DNA of 64,000 nt from Antedon mediterranea. Its lineage: Eukaryota > Echinodermata > Crinoidea > Comatulida > Antedonidae. The notes beneath the pieces were generated by a model. That model had not been told where the DNA came from, searched no databases, and was given only the letters and a program-made list of their open reading frames with translations. This document shows positions 35,501 to 45,978 of this stretch, piece after piece. Positions within the stretch are counted from its first letter, which is position 1. The number at the start of each line of letters is the position of its first letter. A program made the position numbers and the translations under genes. Where the stretch lies: assembly GCF_964355755.1 (NCBI RefSeq), contig NC_092676.1:22302288-22366287 (forward strand). Reading direction: 5' to 3'.

Positions 35501-38500
35501 ACTTCAATACCAAGTCAGTACTTACTTGATGCAACTCTTACTCCACTTTTTTACCAAGTCAGTACTTTACTTGATGCAACTCTTACTCCACTTTTTTACC
35601 AAGTCAGTACTTTACTTGATGCAACTCTTACTCCACTTTTTTACCAAGTCAGTACTTACTTGATGCAACTCTTACTCCACTTTTTTACCAAGTCAGTACT
35701 TTACTTGATGCAACTCTTACTCCACTTTTTTACCAAGTCAGTACTTTACTTGATGCAACTCTTACTCCACTTTTTTACCAAGTCAGTACTTACTTGATGC
35801 AACTCTTACTCCACTTTTTTACCAAGTCAGTACTTTACTTGATGCAACTCTTACTCCACTTTTTTGCCAAGTCAGTACTTTACTTGATGCAACTCTTACT
35901 CCACTTTTTTACCAAGTCAGTACTTTACTTGATGCAACTCTTACTCCACTTTTTTACCAAGTCAGTACTTTACTTGATGCAACTCTTACTCCACTTTTTT
36001 ACCAAGTCAGTACTTACTTGATGCAACTCTTACTCAACTTTTTTGCCAAGTCAGTACTTTACTTGATGCAACTCTTACTCAACTTTTTTACCAAACCAGT
36101 ACTTAATTGATGCAACTCAATACTCCACTTTTTTTAGTAAGTCAGTCCTTACTTGATCCAACTCTTACTCCACTTCTTTACCAAGTCAGTACCTACTTTA
36201 TCCAACTCCCTCCACTTCTTTACCAAACCAGAACTTACCTGATGTAGCTCTTACTCTACTTCCGAGTCTGAGCCAGTACTTACTTGATGTAACTCTTGCT
36301 CCAAATCTACAAATGCTTCTTTACTTGCTGAAATTGACTCATAATATTCCAGATTACTTTTCATAATGTCATCTTGCGGGTTGCCTTGTAGATATGTATA
36401 AGCAGCTGACATGGCTTTATCATACTGGAAATCCTGTAAAGAAGAAATAAAAACAAAACGTTAAAACTTTGACTACAAATACAATGAAATTACTAACAAT
36501 CAGTTGTTTTTTTGAGTATAAAAGAAATTCAATATTTTGTGTTTGAAGGAAAGATAAATTTAATTTGATTTATTTTACATGTGTCAAAAATTGTTAATCT
36601 CATGTTTTCAGTCTTCATACATTATGTCTAGAATGCTGGTTTTTACATCCTCATTTTAGCTGACTTAAAATAACAAGGAATAAATGGGGGAAAATTCATC
36701 AGAAATTTCATTCATCCTAGTCGAATAAACATCAACAAGAAGCAATGCCCTATCAAATGAATGTTATGTTGGTTCATTTTCTTGTACACACTACTAATCT
36801 ATTGAAAGTGCAAGACAAATCATTTCATAACTGTCAAATACAAACAGCAAAAGAAAAAAAAACACCATCCTTTATTTTTCATAATAATTTAATTTGAATA
36901 TTGGAAATTGGCTGTGAAACCATTAGGGACATCGTACATTAACAGCATGACTATGTCTTCAAACATGTAAAAAATATCCAGACCTATTACACTTGTCTCC
37001 TGAGAATGTCCTTATGTCTTCATATCAAAACAAGCTAAGTGAATTTCAGGACGATTTGCATGGAATTATTGACTGCTACGATAAGCATGTACAATTTTCA
37101 GAATCATAATCATGCCAAGTTGATCATAAAACAAAACTAAACGTTATAAGGTGCACACATTTTATCTAATATGTTACAGTCCAAAAAATTGTGTTTTTTT
37201 ATGAATAAAACAATTGGTAAACAACAAAATTTATTGTAAATTATAATGGAAATCGGTTTGAAAACCCCAATTTGATAAGGTCAGTGACTGGCACGAACAT
37301 TTGACTACTTTCTGTGGAATTTAGCTGACCAGTTCGTGAACGGTATCGTGTCTAGCTAGTAATAATAAACGTCATGCAGTAACAGGCCCATATCATAGTA
37401 ACTAAACTCCTATATTAACTTTATTTTAAATAAAATTATACTGTAGATTGATAATTAAACAGTTTTAGGGTTTTTAGTTAGTTTTTACAATTATGAGAAT
37501 TACATTAAGAATCACATGTGACTTTTTTTGAATTAAGTTTTCTTTACCTACAGTATAGATCTAAAATATTACACTTACTTCACTTTAGAATGTCCTTTGG
37601 TAATAGAAATAAAAAGTCACATCAATAAAATTTGAGAAAAAAAAGTTGTAATTCATAACCTATTGTAACTAATGATTTACATCCGTTGTTATGGATATTT
37701 TCCAAAAACTCTAAAGCTTGGTTTCCACTTACACGTAATACAAGCTAAGTAAGTAATATCACCAATCACTGTGCGATAGCTGCTCATCCAAATTGTCGCT
37801 TATGATTGGTCAACTCACTTGCATTGGGGTTATGGCTACATTGCATCGTAGTGGGAACCAAAGTTGACAACAACAAAATTGGGTCAGTAAAAGTTTGGTT
37901 TATGCTAATCATAAGGGTATGGCTGATGGATTCCACAGTGTCTTATGGTATTAAGCAATAGGAAACATCTGCCAGTGTTTTACTACTGTATGTTAGCACA
38001 CTATATGATTGTTTATAAATGGAAACAACCCTGATGGTCAGCAACATTTGTTGTTGTTTCGGTTGGTGAGCAAACAACTGATTATAAAGCTCTGTCTACA
38101 CTATCAAACTTCATGTGGCGAAAAAAAATGTGATGTGCCTATATACAGTATGGACATGATGATGTCATATCACTACCACATTTGGCCACGTCACACTTTT
38201 TTTGTCAAATTAGTTTGATAGTGTAGACAGAGCTTAAGTAAGGTTAATCCAATGACATAGAAAGACTGCAACATGTTCATGCAGGTCTGGTTCACAGTGA
38301 GGAAATATATCTAATGGAGAATAAAATAATGAACAGCTAGGTTAATTACTGTAGCACATATTCACACACACTGGACAACACGCTTGTGTGTGATAATGGA
38401 CAGAACTGCTCCTCACTATCATGTATTGGTCTGTATAGTCGTGCCCAAAGATGCTCAAAAGTCAATAACTTTTAAGCGAATATAATGTGCTATCTTAAAA

Positions 38501-41500
38501 AATATATATTTAAATTAGTGTCCTGGTCTTTACCATTGTTGACAGGATGCCTGATGATAAAGGTTAATCCACAATTAATTCCTTAACTTTCCTTACATGA
38601 ACCTATACACATACAGTGCAAAATAAGCACAGTCGAATGTGTCAAAATGTCTACAATGGCTAGTTGTTTTTTCACTTGGGATTTAAATATTTCTTGCACT
38701 AAATAATTTAAAAATCTTTCTGCACATTTTCTACTTACAGTATCTCAGCTTCCATTAGATAGTAGTCTATGATTCATGTGTTGCATGTATATGACTTTTT
38801 ATAATTTAATTCAACCATGGATGAATTAACAATTAATTAAATAATTCCTCCATAAGTTAACTCAGTCATTCTTACTTACGTGTTTACTGTACTTGTTGAC
38901 ATAAATTCATTGTGTTAATTATCATTTTTACTGATTGAACTCCCTTTTTATTAAACATAAGATATTAATAATTTAAACTACAGTAAGTTTCCTATGCACC
39001 ATTACATTTAATCACAATAAAAGGTAATTATTATAGGTATATTAATATAGTGAACTATAAGAATATCTCTATGGTTATTTAATACACATTTTAATACATA
39101 CAGTTAGATCCAATTTGAAACATGAGCTAAGCAAAATCTATTTACATATACTGTAAGCCTACTGAAATTGAAAGGAATGTTCATGCTGAACTTCAGAGGT
39201 ATTAATTCAATGACTTGTCACAACCTACAGAATTAGTTTAAAGACAGCTGAGCTTTGTTGCTGTAATTATGGGATACTATAAGGCTAATGGCTCATTTGA
39301 TTACTTTAGGAACTAGAATTAACTGTGTGGTTAACAAGTGAAGCAGGTCAGAGGAATTGATTAACCCTCTGTATATAAAAACCTGTCTGACTGGCTGATT
39401 GTTTTGATTATTTCTATAATATTAATGTTGTACAGTATTTGGTTTAAAGTTTGACAGGTAAAAAATGATTTGATAGAAAAATTGAATTCATATGATGGAA
39501 ATTCATGCATTTAATGTCGAAATTTGTTACCTTGTTGTTTAAATTGGGGAAATAGTGTGGTGCAAGGTTATTGTTTAATCTGGGGGTGGATGGATATAAT
39601 AAACCTTGTTGTTTAATTGTTGGGGGGGGGGGGGAGTAAATGTAATGTCTAATTTGGGGGTGGAGGCCGAGGGATATAATGTACTGTTCTGTAAGCTTGT
39701 TGTTTTGGATAAATACAGCTTGAATTATTTGCCCAGTAATATGTGGATCAAAACATGAAAAATAAATGGGGTACAAAGAACCCTAAATCACATTTATCTT
39801 TCTTTAAATTTACATTTATAATGACTAATAATATAGATTAAATACTGTACTCAGAAGAAGAAGAATGTGATAAATGTTCCCTTATTTGTAGTTGATTTGA
39901 TACAGTACCAAATCAGGTAACACTAAGTTTACTACAATATACTATTGTATATTTCAGTGTACAATTCTCAGTAAAGTAAATGTATGTTTTATTAAAATTC
40001 ATACTTGTCAATTATACTCGATAACCAAAGCAAAATCACAATTAATTATTCGGTGAATTATTATATTACAATTTATTATTATTATCATATACTGTAAAGT
40101 ACTGTATTATACAAACTATTGTTACTAGTATTACTGTTACATGGAATTCTATAGTAAATACAGGATTTCTCCAGGCTTAGAGGGATGCACTCCCCATGGG
40201 CATGAACCAGGAATTAAGACTACATATTTCATAACATAGACAGAAGAACATTATCTTTATTTCACTACTATACTAACATCCCTATTTAAAGCATAAGACA
40301 GACATGCATGGCAATTAAAGTGGAATCATGTTTTGGATTATCTAATTGCATATGTATTAACACTAACAAGCAAATCCGTGTCTGACATTTGTATGACCTA
40401 GTTTCTATTTCTTTGTAGGATAAAAATAACTTTAAAAAACTTATCTTAATAGTAAATCGATTTGGTGTTATTATTCATAATTTAATAACATAAAAATAGC
40501 AGAGACATCAATAATTGCACCATTTCTCCTCCTAACCCACATTGACGGCAATCCCATCATTTATGCTGGAGTACCTTTTAAGTCTCTATAATTGTTTTTA
40601 GTGATCTTTTCATGATTTAGGTCAGTACATGAAATGTTTGCATATACATTTTTAATAAAAGTAGTACTAGTAGTAGGGCAAAACTGACGTAACAAAATGA
40701 CAATTTAATGAAATGACGACTTCCCCTTTTTACACATACAGTACTTTACAAATATAAAACATTTAAATTTGTGTAAATTTGTTTTACAGAAGAAAAAAAC
40801 TATTTATACGTTTACACAACCTTTTATAAATTAAATAAGTTGAAAGTTGTAAATGACCTCTTGACCTTTACCTAAATAAAGACACAATAAACTTACTCAA
40901 GCATATAGTTGGGAGTAAACAAAACCTAGCAGGTATAATAAGCTGAATCCCTTGTGTACTTAGCAAATGTTTTGTTCACTTTTATCCAATGAGATGGCAC
41001 TATTTAAGCTTCTTAAAATGTGTAATAATTCTTAAACTTTCACTTTGTAAATTTGCTTTGTTGCCAACAAAGTTAATAATTATATTTAGATATTATTATT
41101 TTAAAATATAAATTCTATTATTTAGAACTATTTTAAAACAAAAACTTTCTCCTCCTTTTCTCATTAGTAATATTAAGTAAATATTTGAATTACTTATTTA
41201 GTCATATTTAATACTAAGAAAAACAATTTTTAAAACATATGTAGAACTGGACATAAGAATGCATACGGTCGGCTAGACCCCATACTTGTCTGGTGCTGTG
41301 AGTTCAATCTAATACGTGGCAGACAAATCTTAGACAGCGGAAGCTAACAACGTGACAACATACAAACAAACTCCGTCTTGTTTACTATCAGCAAAACATG
41401 TTAAACACCTGGTTTAATGTGCGTGTCATTCCTTTAAAATAAGTAATTCAAATAAAGGAATTATTACCTTAAAATAAGCAAACTGTAAATAGCTATAAGG

Positions 41501-41917
41501 TATTCTTCCCAAGAACTTTTCAGTAACTTCTTGATTCATAGTTTCGGGCCGATTTCCAAGATTTTGAAACTTGCATCTCCGTAAACATTCCGCTTGGAAA
41601 AACACGCTTTCAAAGAAAGTTAGCTCCGTTAGTTCATTCGCATTTGTGAATGATACTCTAGAAATATTGTTGCATTTTATACGACATGAAGTTAGTTGAT
41701 AACGGTAAAATTTAAATTCACTTATTGCCTTTTCAAGTAGGTTTATCGTATCCTTCCAGCCCTCCCGCGAGTAGGCTTTCATGCCTTCTTGGTACAACTC
41801 ATCGTAAGTCTTTTCGAAGGCTAGGTACGATTGAACTGGAGTAACGCCTAGAATTAAAATGTAATACGAAATTGTAACCGTAAAAACTATTGAAATTGAA
41901 GATATAAACTGAGCCAT
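23328..41917 (-). CDS. P3H: Prolyl 3-hydroxylase (leprecan family), complete, 790 aa
   Basis: Coding exons on the minus strand: 41468-41917, 36284-36433, 34757-34928, 33117-33242, 32420-32643, 31322-31927, then either 26275-26370 or 25746-25841, then 24308-24458, 23635-23822 and 23328-23537. All phases close, giving 790 aa with one of the two alternative exons. The family hydroxylates the 3-position of proline in procollagen in the ER, using Fe(II), 2-oxoglutarate and O2. Seen: a signal peptide; four CxxxC motifs (C78-C82, C111-C115, C236-C240, C266-C270) in the TPR-like N-terminal half; an acidic Lys/Glu/Asp-rich insert at about 405-470; GDGY in the alternative exon; HPVHADNC with iron ligands H672 and D674; LHG with H742; the 2-oxoglutarate Arg in RRCAMALWF (R752); and C-terminal KTEL, a KDEL-like ER retention signal. 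Which vertebrate paralog (P3H1, 2 or 3) it equals cannot be decided here. Confidence 0.95.
23635..23822 (-). CDS. P3H: P3H exon with H-x-D iron motif
   Basis: Acceptor TTCTTTCAG, donor GTAAGT. It encodes SHPVHADNC (iron ligands H672 and D674), an AFVWRDWSAIMYLGDNF strand and EGGEFIFSN. It aligns position by position with the catalytic core of vertebrate prolyl 3-hydroxylases. Confidence 0.94.
24061..24252. repeat. Miniature inverted-repeat element in a P3H intron
   Basis: The left end TTTCACACCTGTCCCTGCAT...GGTTCCG is answered on the right by CAGAACCATGCCGGAACAGG, then TGAGA. That is an inverted repeat of about 28 bp with mismatches around a short AT-rich core. No coding potential. Confidence 0.55.
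24308..24458 (-). CDS. P3H: P3H exon preceding the H-x-D exon
   Basis: Acceptor TTTTCCAG, donor GTTAGT, phase 0 to phase 1. It encodes about 50 residues including SERARAFTESYFNLTRPLY and HSYTHLACRT, matching the family segment just before the iron motif (SYFRLDTPLYFSYSHLVCRT in the human enzyme). Confidence 0.93.
24528..24600 (-). repeat. tRNA-derived SINE head (fragment)
   Basis: On the minus strand it reads GATGGTCTAGTGGTATGAAC (A-box-like) and GAGTTTGAGTCCCACC (B-box-like) at tRNA spacing, but the sequence does not fold into a clean tRNA. It is probably a SINE remnant in a P3H intron. Confidence 0.4.
25746..25841 (-). CDS. P3H: P3H alternative exon 7b (96 nt, phase 0)
   Basis: Acceptor TTTCCTTTCCAG, donor CTC|GTAAGT. 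It encodes 32 residues: GHAYPGDGYEGNPHPHTENE then NFKGIDVLEVVL. It has the family landmarks GDGY and PHT. It has exactly the same length and phase as exon 7a 433 bp upstream, and both correspond to the same stretch of human P3H1 (GDGYRGQTSPHTPNEKF). Either can join exons 6 and 8; inclusion of both would also stay in frame. Confidence 0.9.
26275..26370 (-). CDS. P3H: P3H alternative exon 7a (96 nt, phase 0)
   Basis: Acceptor CTTACCCCCAG, donor ATG|GTGAGT. It encodes 32 residues: MNTILGDGYDDDPNPHTPFE then KFEGLSVLLVAM. It keeps GDGY and the PHTPxEKFxG pattern of vertebrate enzymes better than 7b. Its charge pattern around GDGY differs (YDDDPN against YEGNPH). It appears to be a tandem duplicate of 7b; mutually exclusive use is inferred. 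Confidence 0.9.
27141..27367. repeat. Inverted-repeat element (ATCATGTCAAAAT family), copy 1
   Basis: The left end GGTATCATGTCAAAATTATT, followed by CTACTGCAGTAACTACATG, is mirrored at the right by CATGTAGTTACTGCAG-type sequence and TGTTGACATGATCC. The arms are about 40 bp and the whole is about 227 bp. Confidence 0.65.
30167..30370. repeat. Inverted-repeat element (ATCATGTCAAAAT family), copy 2
   Basis: It starts AAGGGATCATGTCAAAATTC and ends TTGCAGTAACTGCAGTAG, then ATGTTTGACATTATC. The interior shares GATTTTAGTTTGTTTCAAT and ATAATTGCATGAACAGGT with copy 1. A left-end fragment of the same family is near 60298-60345. Confidence 0.6.
31322..31927 (-). CDS. P3H: P3H exon 6 with acidic low-complexity insert
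   Basis: Acceptor ATATACAG, donor CAG|GTGGGT; 202 codons, phase 0-0. It encodes residues 375-576. The first half contains a run dominated by Glu, Asp and Lys (DLDEEDDEDDEEDDNEKKED and what follows, about residues 405-470). The end, NRVVADSLTTVDECQMLMDL, matches the start of the catalytic region in family members (VVMDGVISDHECQELQRL in human P3H1). The acidic stretch is much longer than in vertebrate enzymes. Confidence 0.9.
32420..32643 (-). CDS. P3H: P3H exon 5
   Basis: Acceptor CTTTTCAG, donor GAT|GTAAGT. It encodes ALTYLLFSPEDEVMKSNMRY and a Y-rich linker up to KFWGEDGD, the family's TYLLFFPNDEVMNQNLAYY segment that closes the TPR-like half. Confidence 0.92.
32690..33055. repeat. Degenerate 15-bp (and 12-bp) minisatellite, GATGGTGACAAA type
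   Basis: More than twenty variants of GATGGTGACAAA(GAT) lie in the intron between P3H exons 4 and 5. Because the unit is mostly a multiple of three and stop-poor, long but meaningless frames open on both strands. Confidence 0.85.
33117..33242 (-). CDS. P3H: P3H exon 4 (fourth CxxxC)
   Basis: Acceptor ACTTCAG, donor AAAG|GTTTGT. It encodes NHYASTLHCKEGCESVLANF, with the fourth CxxxC (C266-C270), then YLPQHFHFLQFAYFK, the family's SHYNYLQFAYY segment. Confidence 0.92.
33775..33950. repeat. Pogo-like miniature element fragment
   Basis: It carries GTGGACACTTTCTTGTGAAA, ACGGGACACTCTGTTTGG and TTAATAGGGGTTCAACTGTA. These words recur in fragments near 59429-59471, 59738-59872 and 60520-60560. It lies in P3H intron 3. 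Confidence 0.45.
34757..34928 (-). CDS. P3H: P3H exon 3 (third CxxxC)
   Basis: Acceptor TTTCTGCAG, donor CTA|GTAAGA, phase 0 to 1. It encodes AHFRKGLDYYQAQNWTGVIY and ESLKAYWVADLECRALCEG, with the third CxxxC (C236-C240), matching YEECRALCEG of vertebrate enzymes. Confidence 0.93.
35430..36280. repeat. ~45-bp minisatellite derived from the P3H exon 2 splice donor
   Basis: About 16 units of 43-46 bp (35516-36240), with degenerate flanks, read TACTTGATGCAACTCTTACT CC... on the plus strand. On the minus strand each unit contains GGAGTAAGAGTTGCATCAA followed by GTAAGTACTG or GTAAAGTACTG. The real exon 2 ends GGAGCAAGAGTTACATCAA followed by GTAAGTACTG, so the authentic exon end is effectively the first unit of the array. 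Several units keep an intact GTAAGT. Confidence 0.92.
36284..36433 (-). CDS. P3H: P3H exon 2
   Basis: Acceptor TTCTTTACAG, donor CAA|GTAAGT; exactly 50 codons, phase 0-0. It encodes DFQYDKAMSAAYTYLQGNPQ and DIMKSNLEYYESI, the first TPR-like repeat (HTFFVGNPEHMEMQQNLDYY in the human enzyme). Its last 20 nt are the seed of the downstream minisatellite. Confidence 0.93.
37713..37864. repeat. TTCCCACT-type miniature inverted-repeat element
   Basis: It starts AAAGCTTGGTTTCCACTTAC and ends GCATCGTAGTGGGAACCAAA. An internal CACCAATCAC / TGATTGGTCAA pair is shared with the other members at 43853-44041, 49455-49630 and 55712-55852. Confidence 0.7.
38085..38235. repeat. CTCTGTCTACAC-type miniature inverted-repeat element
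   Basis: The left end AAAGCTCTGTCTACACTATC and the right end GATAGTGTAGACAGAGCTTA are near-perfect inverted termini of about 20 bp. The core has GGACATGATGATGTCATATC. A right-half copy lies at 61989-62091. Confidence 0.8.
41468..41917 (-). CDS. P3H: P3H exon 1 (signal peptide, CxxxC pair)
   Basis: Start codon at 41917, the first in-frame ATG after upstream stops. 150 codons, donor AAG|GTAATA, phase 0. It encodes a hydrophobic signal sequence (residues 1-30), YDELYQEGMKAYSREGWKD (the family's first TPR-like helix), C78-RIK-C82, AECLRRC (C111-C115) and PYSYLQFAYFK. Confidence 0.94.
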
Positions 41918-42147
41918 AATAATCTTATAAAGTGTCCTCTTCCTTGCTTTAGAGTCTTGAAAACGTAGTGACCAAATTAAGCACGTACTTAACGTCGCCG
42001 TGTGGGAAAATCATTGAATCGACCATGCATGATAACGAACAATTGGTGGCGCTATTGTAAACAATAGTTTTATTTTATAGACTCAATAAAAATAGAAGAA
42101 GAACCTAATAAAGCTAGTCCTACAGAGTTTTAATTTTAATATGCTTA

Positions 42148-42408
42148 TTATTTATTTAATGTGAGTCTGCTAAATTCGATTTCCAGAACCTTCAAACCTT
42201 CAGGGCCAACAAAGTTTACCTTGAATATGGGCCGACTACAAAACATATATTGCTCCTCGTGACCCGTCTGTTCATGACAAAGTATTGAATATTTAATTAA
42301 AATAGAGGTGTCATTGAGGAGAGGTCCACTTATAAGTTGTATACATAGGCTACTACTGTATGTACTTTCATTGTAGCTCAGGCTAGTGCAGTCCTCTTTC
42401 TTCCACAT
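42148..42408 (-). CDS. Unrecognised small reading frame (86 codons)
   Basis: The frame ends FVGPEGLKVLEIEFSRLTLN then K and stop, with AATAAATAATAA over the stop, so it could be a last exon or a single-exon gene. I do not recognise a family. It lies between the P3H start (41917) and a divergent candidate gene (42576). Confidence 0.3.
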   Translation of the reverse strand: MWKKEDCTSLSYNESTYSSSLCIQLISGPLLNDTSILIKYSILCHEQTGHEEQYMFCSRPIFKVNFVGPEGLKVLEIEFSRLTLNK

Positions 42409-42575
42409 ACTTTTTTAACTATTCAGTACGATAGCGTCTTGCAGATCGTTTGCCGTTTTCTAAATTTGAATTAATACCATCTACTGATTTTTAAATCAGT
42501 TAAAACTGTTGAAGTATGTAGGCCTACGGAAGAGTAGGCCAACAACCCAGCAGTCATATTAGTGAATAAACAACA

Positions 42576-43154
42576 ATGTTGTATGGAGTATCGTTTACCC
42601 GCGAAATTCAAACGCTATTAGAAAATCGTGGAACCAGTGAAGCGAATTTTATTATGCAAAAAAAAAATCCGGAATCAAAGTACATACTAGAATTCGTCTT
42701 GGATTTAGTAGTAAACTCTTGTTCAGTTGCTTCTCCCATTTGCTTTGCCTTTTCTTTTTTAATTCAAAGACGAACTACTAACCAGTGTTTAAAAGATTGT
42801 TAAATATTTAGGCCTACTTGATCAAGACTCTACTCTTACTTATAACAATCAACTTGTATGCAATATTTTTAATTTTGGATCAACTACCCCTTTAAATAAG
42901 CAAAATATCATTTTATTTAATTGTGTTCAGAAATATTTAGTTGATACCAAAAGATTTACTATTTACATGTTGTTGTTATATATTTCCACCTTTTGTTGCA
43001 GAGCCTCCTCGAGACAAAGGAGACTGTGCCTTGTGAGGAGCTTTTGAGTGAAAACAAATTATGCAAAAAACTGAATTATTATTTGGAAACTATTTCTGTA
43101 GTAAACATTAAAAAAAAAAAAACTTCTACAAATGTGTTATCTTCTTTCATATAA
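42576..43154 (+). CDS. Candidate two-exon gene, unknown function (95 aa)
   Basis: Possible exons 42576-42710 and 43002-43154 join in phase (donor GTA|GTAAAC; acceptor TTTTGTTGCAG). They give about 95 aa with helical, Leu-rich character: YILEFVLDLV before the junction, then SLLETKETVPCEELLSENKL and CKKLNYYLE, ending in a Lys run coded by 13 A residues. Without splicing the first frame runs only to 42803. No family recognised; the donor is weak, so this is tentative. Confidence 0.35.
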
Positions 43155-43471
43155 ACAGTTTATTCAAAATTCTATCAAATTATCTAAATTACAACCTGAT
43201 TCTCTCTAAAGCTTTATATACAAAATGGAACCTATTAAAGTGATGATAGCAACATAAATAAACTAAAGTAATCATTGTAATGATTTATAACATTACAATA
43301 ACAGACAAGGGTCATTTAATTGAAGAATCATTGTTTTAGGTTCTATTATAGTCCTACTTTGATGCTTAATCGCGAGAAGACGAGTATGCTTGCTATTTGT
43401 ATAATTTTTCGAGTCGAGCACACTGCAGAAACTCGCGAATTTTTATATTTTTCCGTTTTATATGAATTTAT

Positions 43472-43587
43472 AGCTTAATTCTCACTAGAGACGCAACGCA
43501 ATAAAAGGCGGCTGATCTAATAATCAATCGCGTATATACGTTGCGTTTTACGTTCTTATGTTGCGTCTCTAGTGGGGGAAACCAAGC
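43472..43587. repeat. TTCCCACT-type element, short copy
   Basis: TTCTCACTAGAGACGCAACG at the left is mirrored by CGTTGCG...GTTGCGTCTCTAGTGGG and AAACCAAGC at the right. Confidence 0.65.
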
Positions 43588-43852
43588 ATATAACACTACT
43601 AGTGCCATATCTACAAATAGGTTTTTAGAAAAAAAAACATCCCAAACTGCAAATGATATTGGGTTATTAAAGTTTCGTTGCTATATTATGGCGCAAGCAA
43701 ATCGCAAAGCAATGGTTCATCCGGACTGTGATTGGTTGCGTTACGGTACGCGTATGTTCGTAAGTTGCGTCATAGTGGGAACCAGACCAAAGGAAGATCG
43801 TCATTTTTTTAAATACCACCGTGGGACATGGCACCTGTTTGGGTCCACCGAT

Positions 43853-44041
43853 AAAGCTTGGTTCCTACTAGAACGTAACGCAAGGACGTAAACGCAACGC
43901 AAGCGTTTTAACCAATGACAAGCGAAGTTATAGGCAGTTATCAATCACAAGCGAATAAGCCATCGGTTGTGATTGGTCAATTCACTTGCGTTGCGTTACG
44001 TCCTTGCGTTGCGTTGCGTCGCTAGTGGGAACCATGCTTAA
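43853..44041. repeat. TTCCCACT-type miniature inverted-repeat element
   Basis: The left end AAAGCTTGGTTCCTACTAGA and the right end GTCGCTAGTGGGAACCATGC enclose CGTAACGCAAGGACG / CGTCCTTGCGTTGCG inverted blocks and a CCAATGACAAGC core. Confidence 0.75.
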
Positions 44042-45128
44042 CCACGATTATGCCTGTCATTGCATACCTAAAATTCCCATGTTGAGCCCTCTACACGTGT
44101 TAATATTGTTACGTTTTGTATGAACAATATGACATGCTATTTTAAAATTTGGCACAAAATATAGATTTAAGATAATAATAATGAAAAAAGAATATACATA
44201 CCGTATAAAATTATTAACTAACAAAACATTTGCATATGTAATTTTAGAGATCATTATGAGGTAATCTCTAATAAATTGATTAATATCGAAAGAGTATTTA
44301 GTATTACTGTAATATAATTAACATATTTTTGTAATAATTATAAATAGCAGCAATATTACAATAAAATCAAAGCATTAAACTAATAAAAATAATACTGTTA
44401 TAGTAATAAAAAAATTTAATATATAAAAACATATTTAGAAAAAAAAACCGGACAAATAAAAAATGTTTACGGTATATCTAATAATAATAATGGTAATTTA
44501 ATCTTGTAGTTACATGATATAAAATTAAAATATTTCCATTTCATATACTAATCAATTAGGATATTTCTATTCCATATACTAATCAATTACAATATTTCAT
44601 CCCAAAATGTATTAATATATCAAATTAAAATATCTCAAAAATGTTGTAAAATATTAATATTTCATGAATCAAATTCCACAATAATTTATATCTTTCGTTT
44701 TTATCACGATTGTGTCGAAAAGTTATTCTGCAGATGCTGAGAAACATTTGAGCATGCACAGAATGACTTTTGGACTAAACAGCTGTCACAAAAACATACT
44801 ACTGGTTGCTATCTATTTTGGTCACTTCAAAATAATTGGTCTTCCCACAAAAATTGAATTTGCTTGTATAAAAAAAGTAAAAGTATAAAAGAAAATGTAG
44901 GATTATTAATTTGTAACATGAATTGAGTGATTAGATTGGTGCAATAACTAGGGGTCAGAACTGACCCTGCAAAATATATTAAAGAGTTAACTTTGTGACA
45001 CTTTGATATCCCTCTACCAACAACAAAAATCGTTCAAACATGTTTTAGAGGCACATATTAATATTTTTTACCACCAGATTCTCTGTACTGTATCACCACA
45101 TATGGTATTATATTTCCAGTGTCATAGG

Positions 45129-45259
45129 CAAATTCCATAATACAGCGTCACATAAGTATCACATGTAGCACTTGTTTTATGTTATGGTTAAATTAGACTT
45201 ATGCTTTTTGACACAAGTTTCACATGTGATACTTATGTTACACTGTATTACGGGATTTA
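45129..45259. repeat. Palindromic miniature element
   Basis: AAATTCCATAATACAGCGTC then ACATAAGTATCACATGT at the left is mirrored by ACATGTGATACTTATGT...ACTGTATTACGGGATTT at the right. It is about 130 bp with arms of about 38 bp. A degenerate relative is at 52736-52800. Confidence 0.7.
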
Positions 45260-45978
45260 ACTGTGATACTGTACACATGCTAGATACAATACCAACAACT
45301 TGGTAGCAAAGTGGGAATTAGGTCTACTACAATTAGTCAATTCAAACTCCTAACTGCATGGTAAAGAGAACAGGCCTAAACTGGCCTAGTCACATTTTAT
45401 TTTATCGGTTTTAAAATCTAAAATTCCTGCTAAATTATTTTTCATTATCATCAATGCAATATATTGCCGGTTTGCACCAGTTACTTAATGAACTAAATAG
45501 ATAATAAAAGAATATATTAATAAAGAAAAAATGTATAATATATCATGCTAAACAAAGTTTATTAATGAAATATAGTAATGTACAGTTTTATTTACAAGTA
45601 GCTATGTACACGCTATTTAGAAGCTCGTTCAAAATATAATGATCAGAAAAATATTTTTTGTATACAAAATTATGTTTTAGCATTTTTATAAATACAATAA
45701 TTTGTTTATATCTAGCTGTTGTTTCAATTGTTTTTGTTAAAATGGTTTTAAGAGTGGACATAATTTTTCCATTATGTACGGTTGTGTAAAGTAAATTTTT
45801 CAAAACCAGATCTAACTTAGACTGCAACATTAGTATGCCAATTTTAAAAGGCTTTCAATTGTTTTTTTTTTAAAATAAATTGGGGAAGTCCTTCAACAAC
45901 ATCTTATTTAGGAGGATTTTTATTTTTTCTTGTTTCCTGGGAACAAAAAAATGTACTACTGTATTTTATATTGTTTAA

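Larger units (their letters stand above)
36434..41467. other. P3H intron 1 (about 5 kb), repeats only
   Basis: AT-rich intron carrying two miniature inverted-repeat elements (37713-37864 and 38085-38235), a run of ten or more G near 39625 and no recognisable exon or RNA gene. Confidence 0.55.

Noticed and set aside
35794-36021. Periodic peptide MQLLLHFFTKSVLY repeats on the plus strand
   Set aside because: This is a translation of the ~45-bp minisatellite, whose period happens to be divisible by three. The real signal is on the other strand (splice donor).
43541-43891. 116-codon plus-strand frame
   Set aside because: It spans inverted-repeat elements and has no domain; coding potential is not credible.
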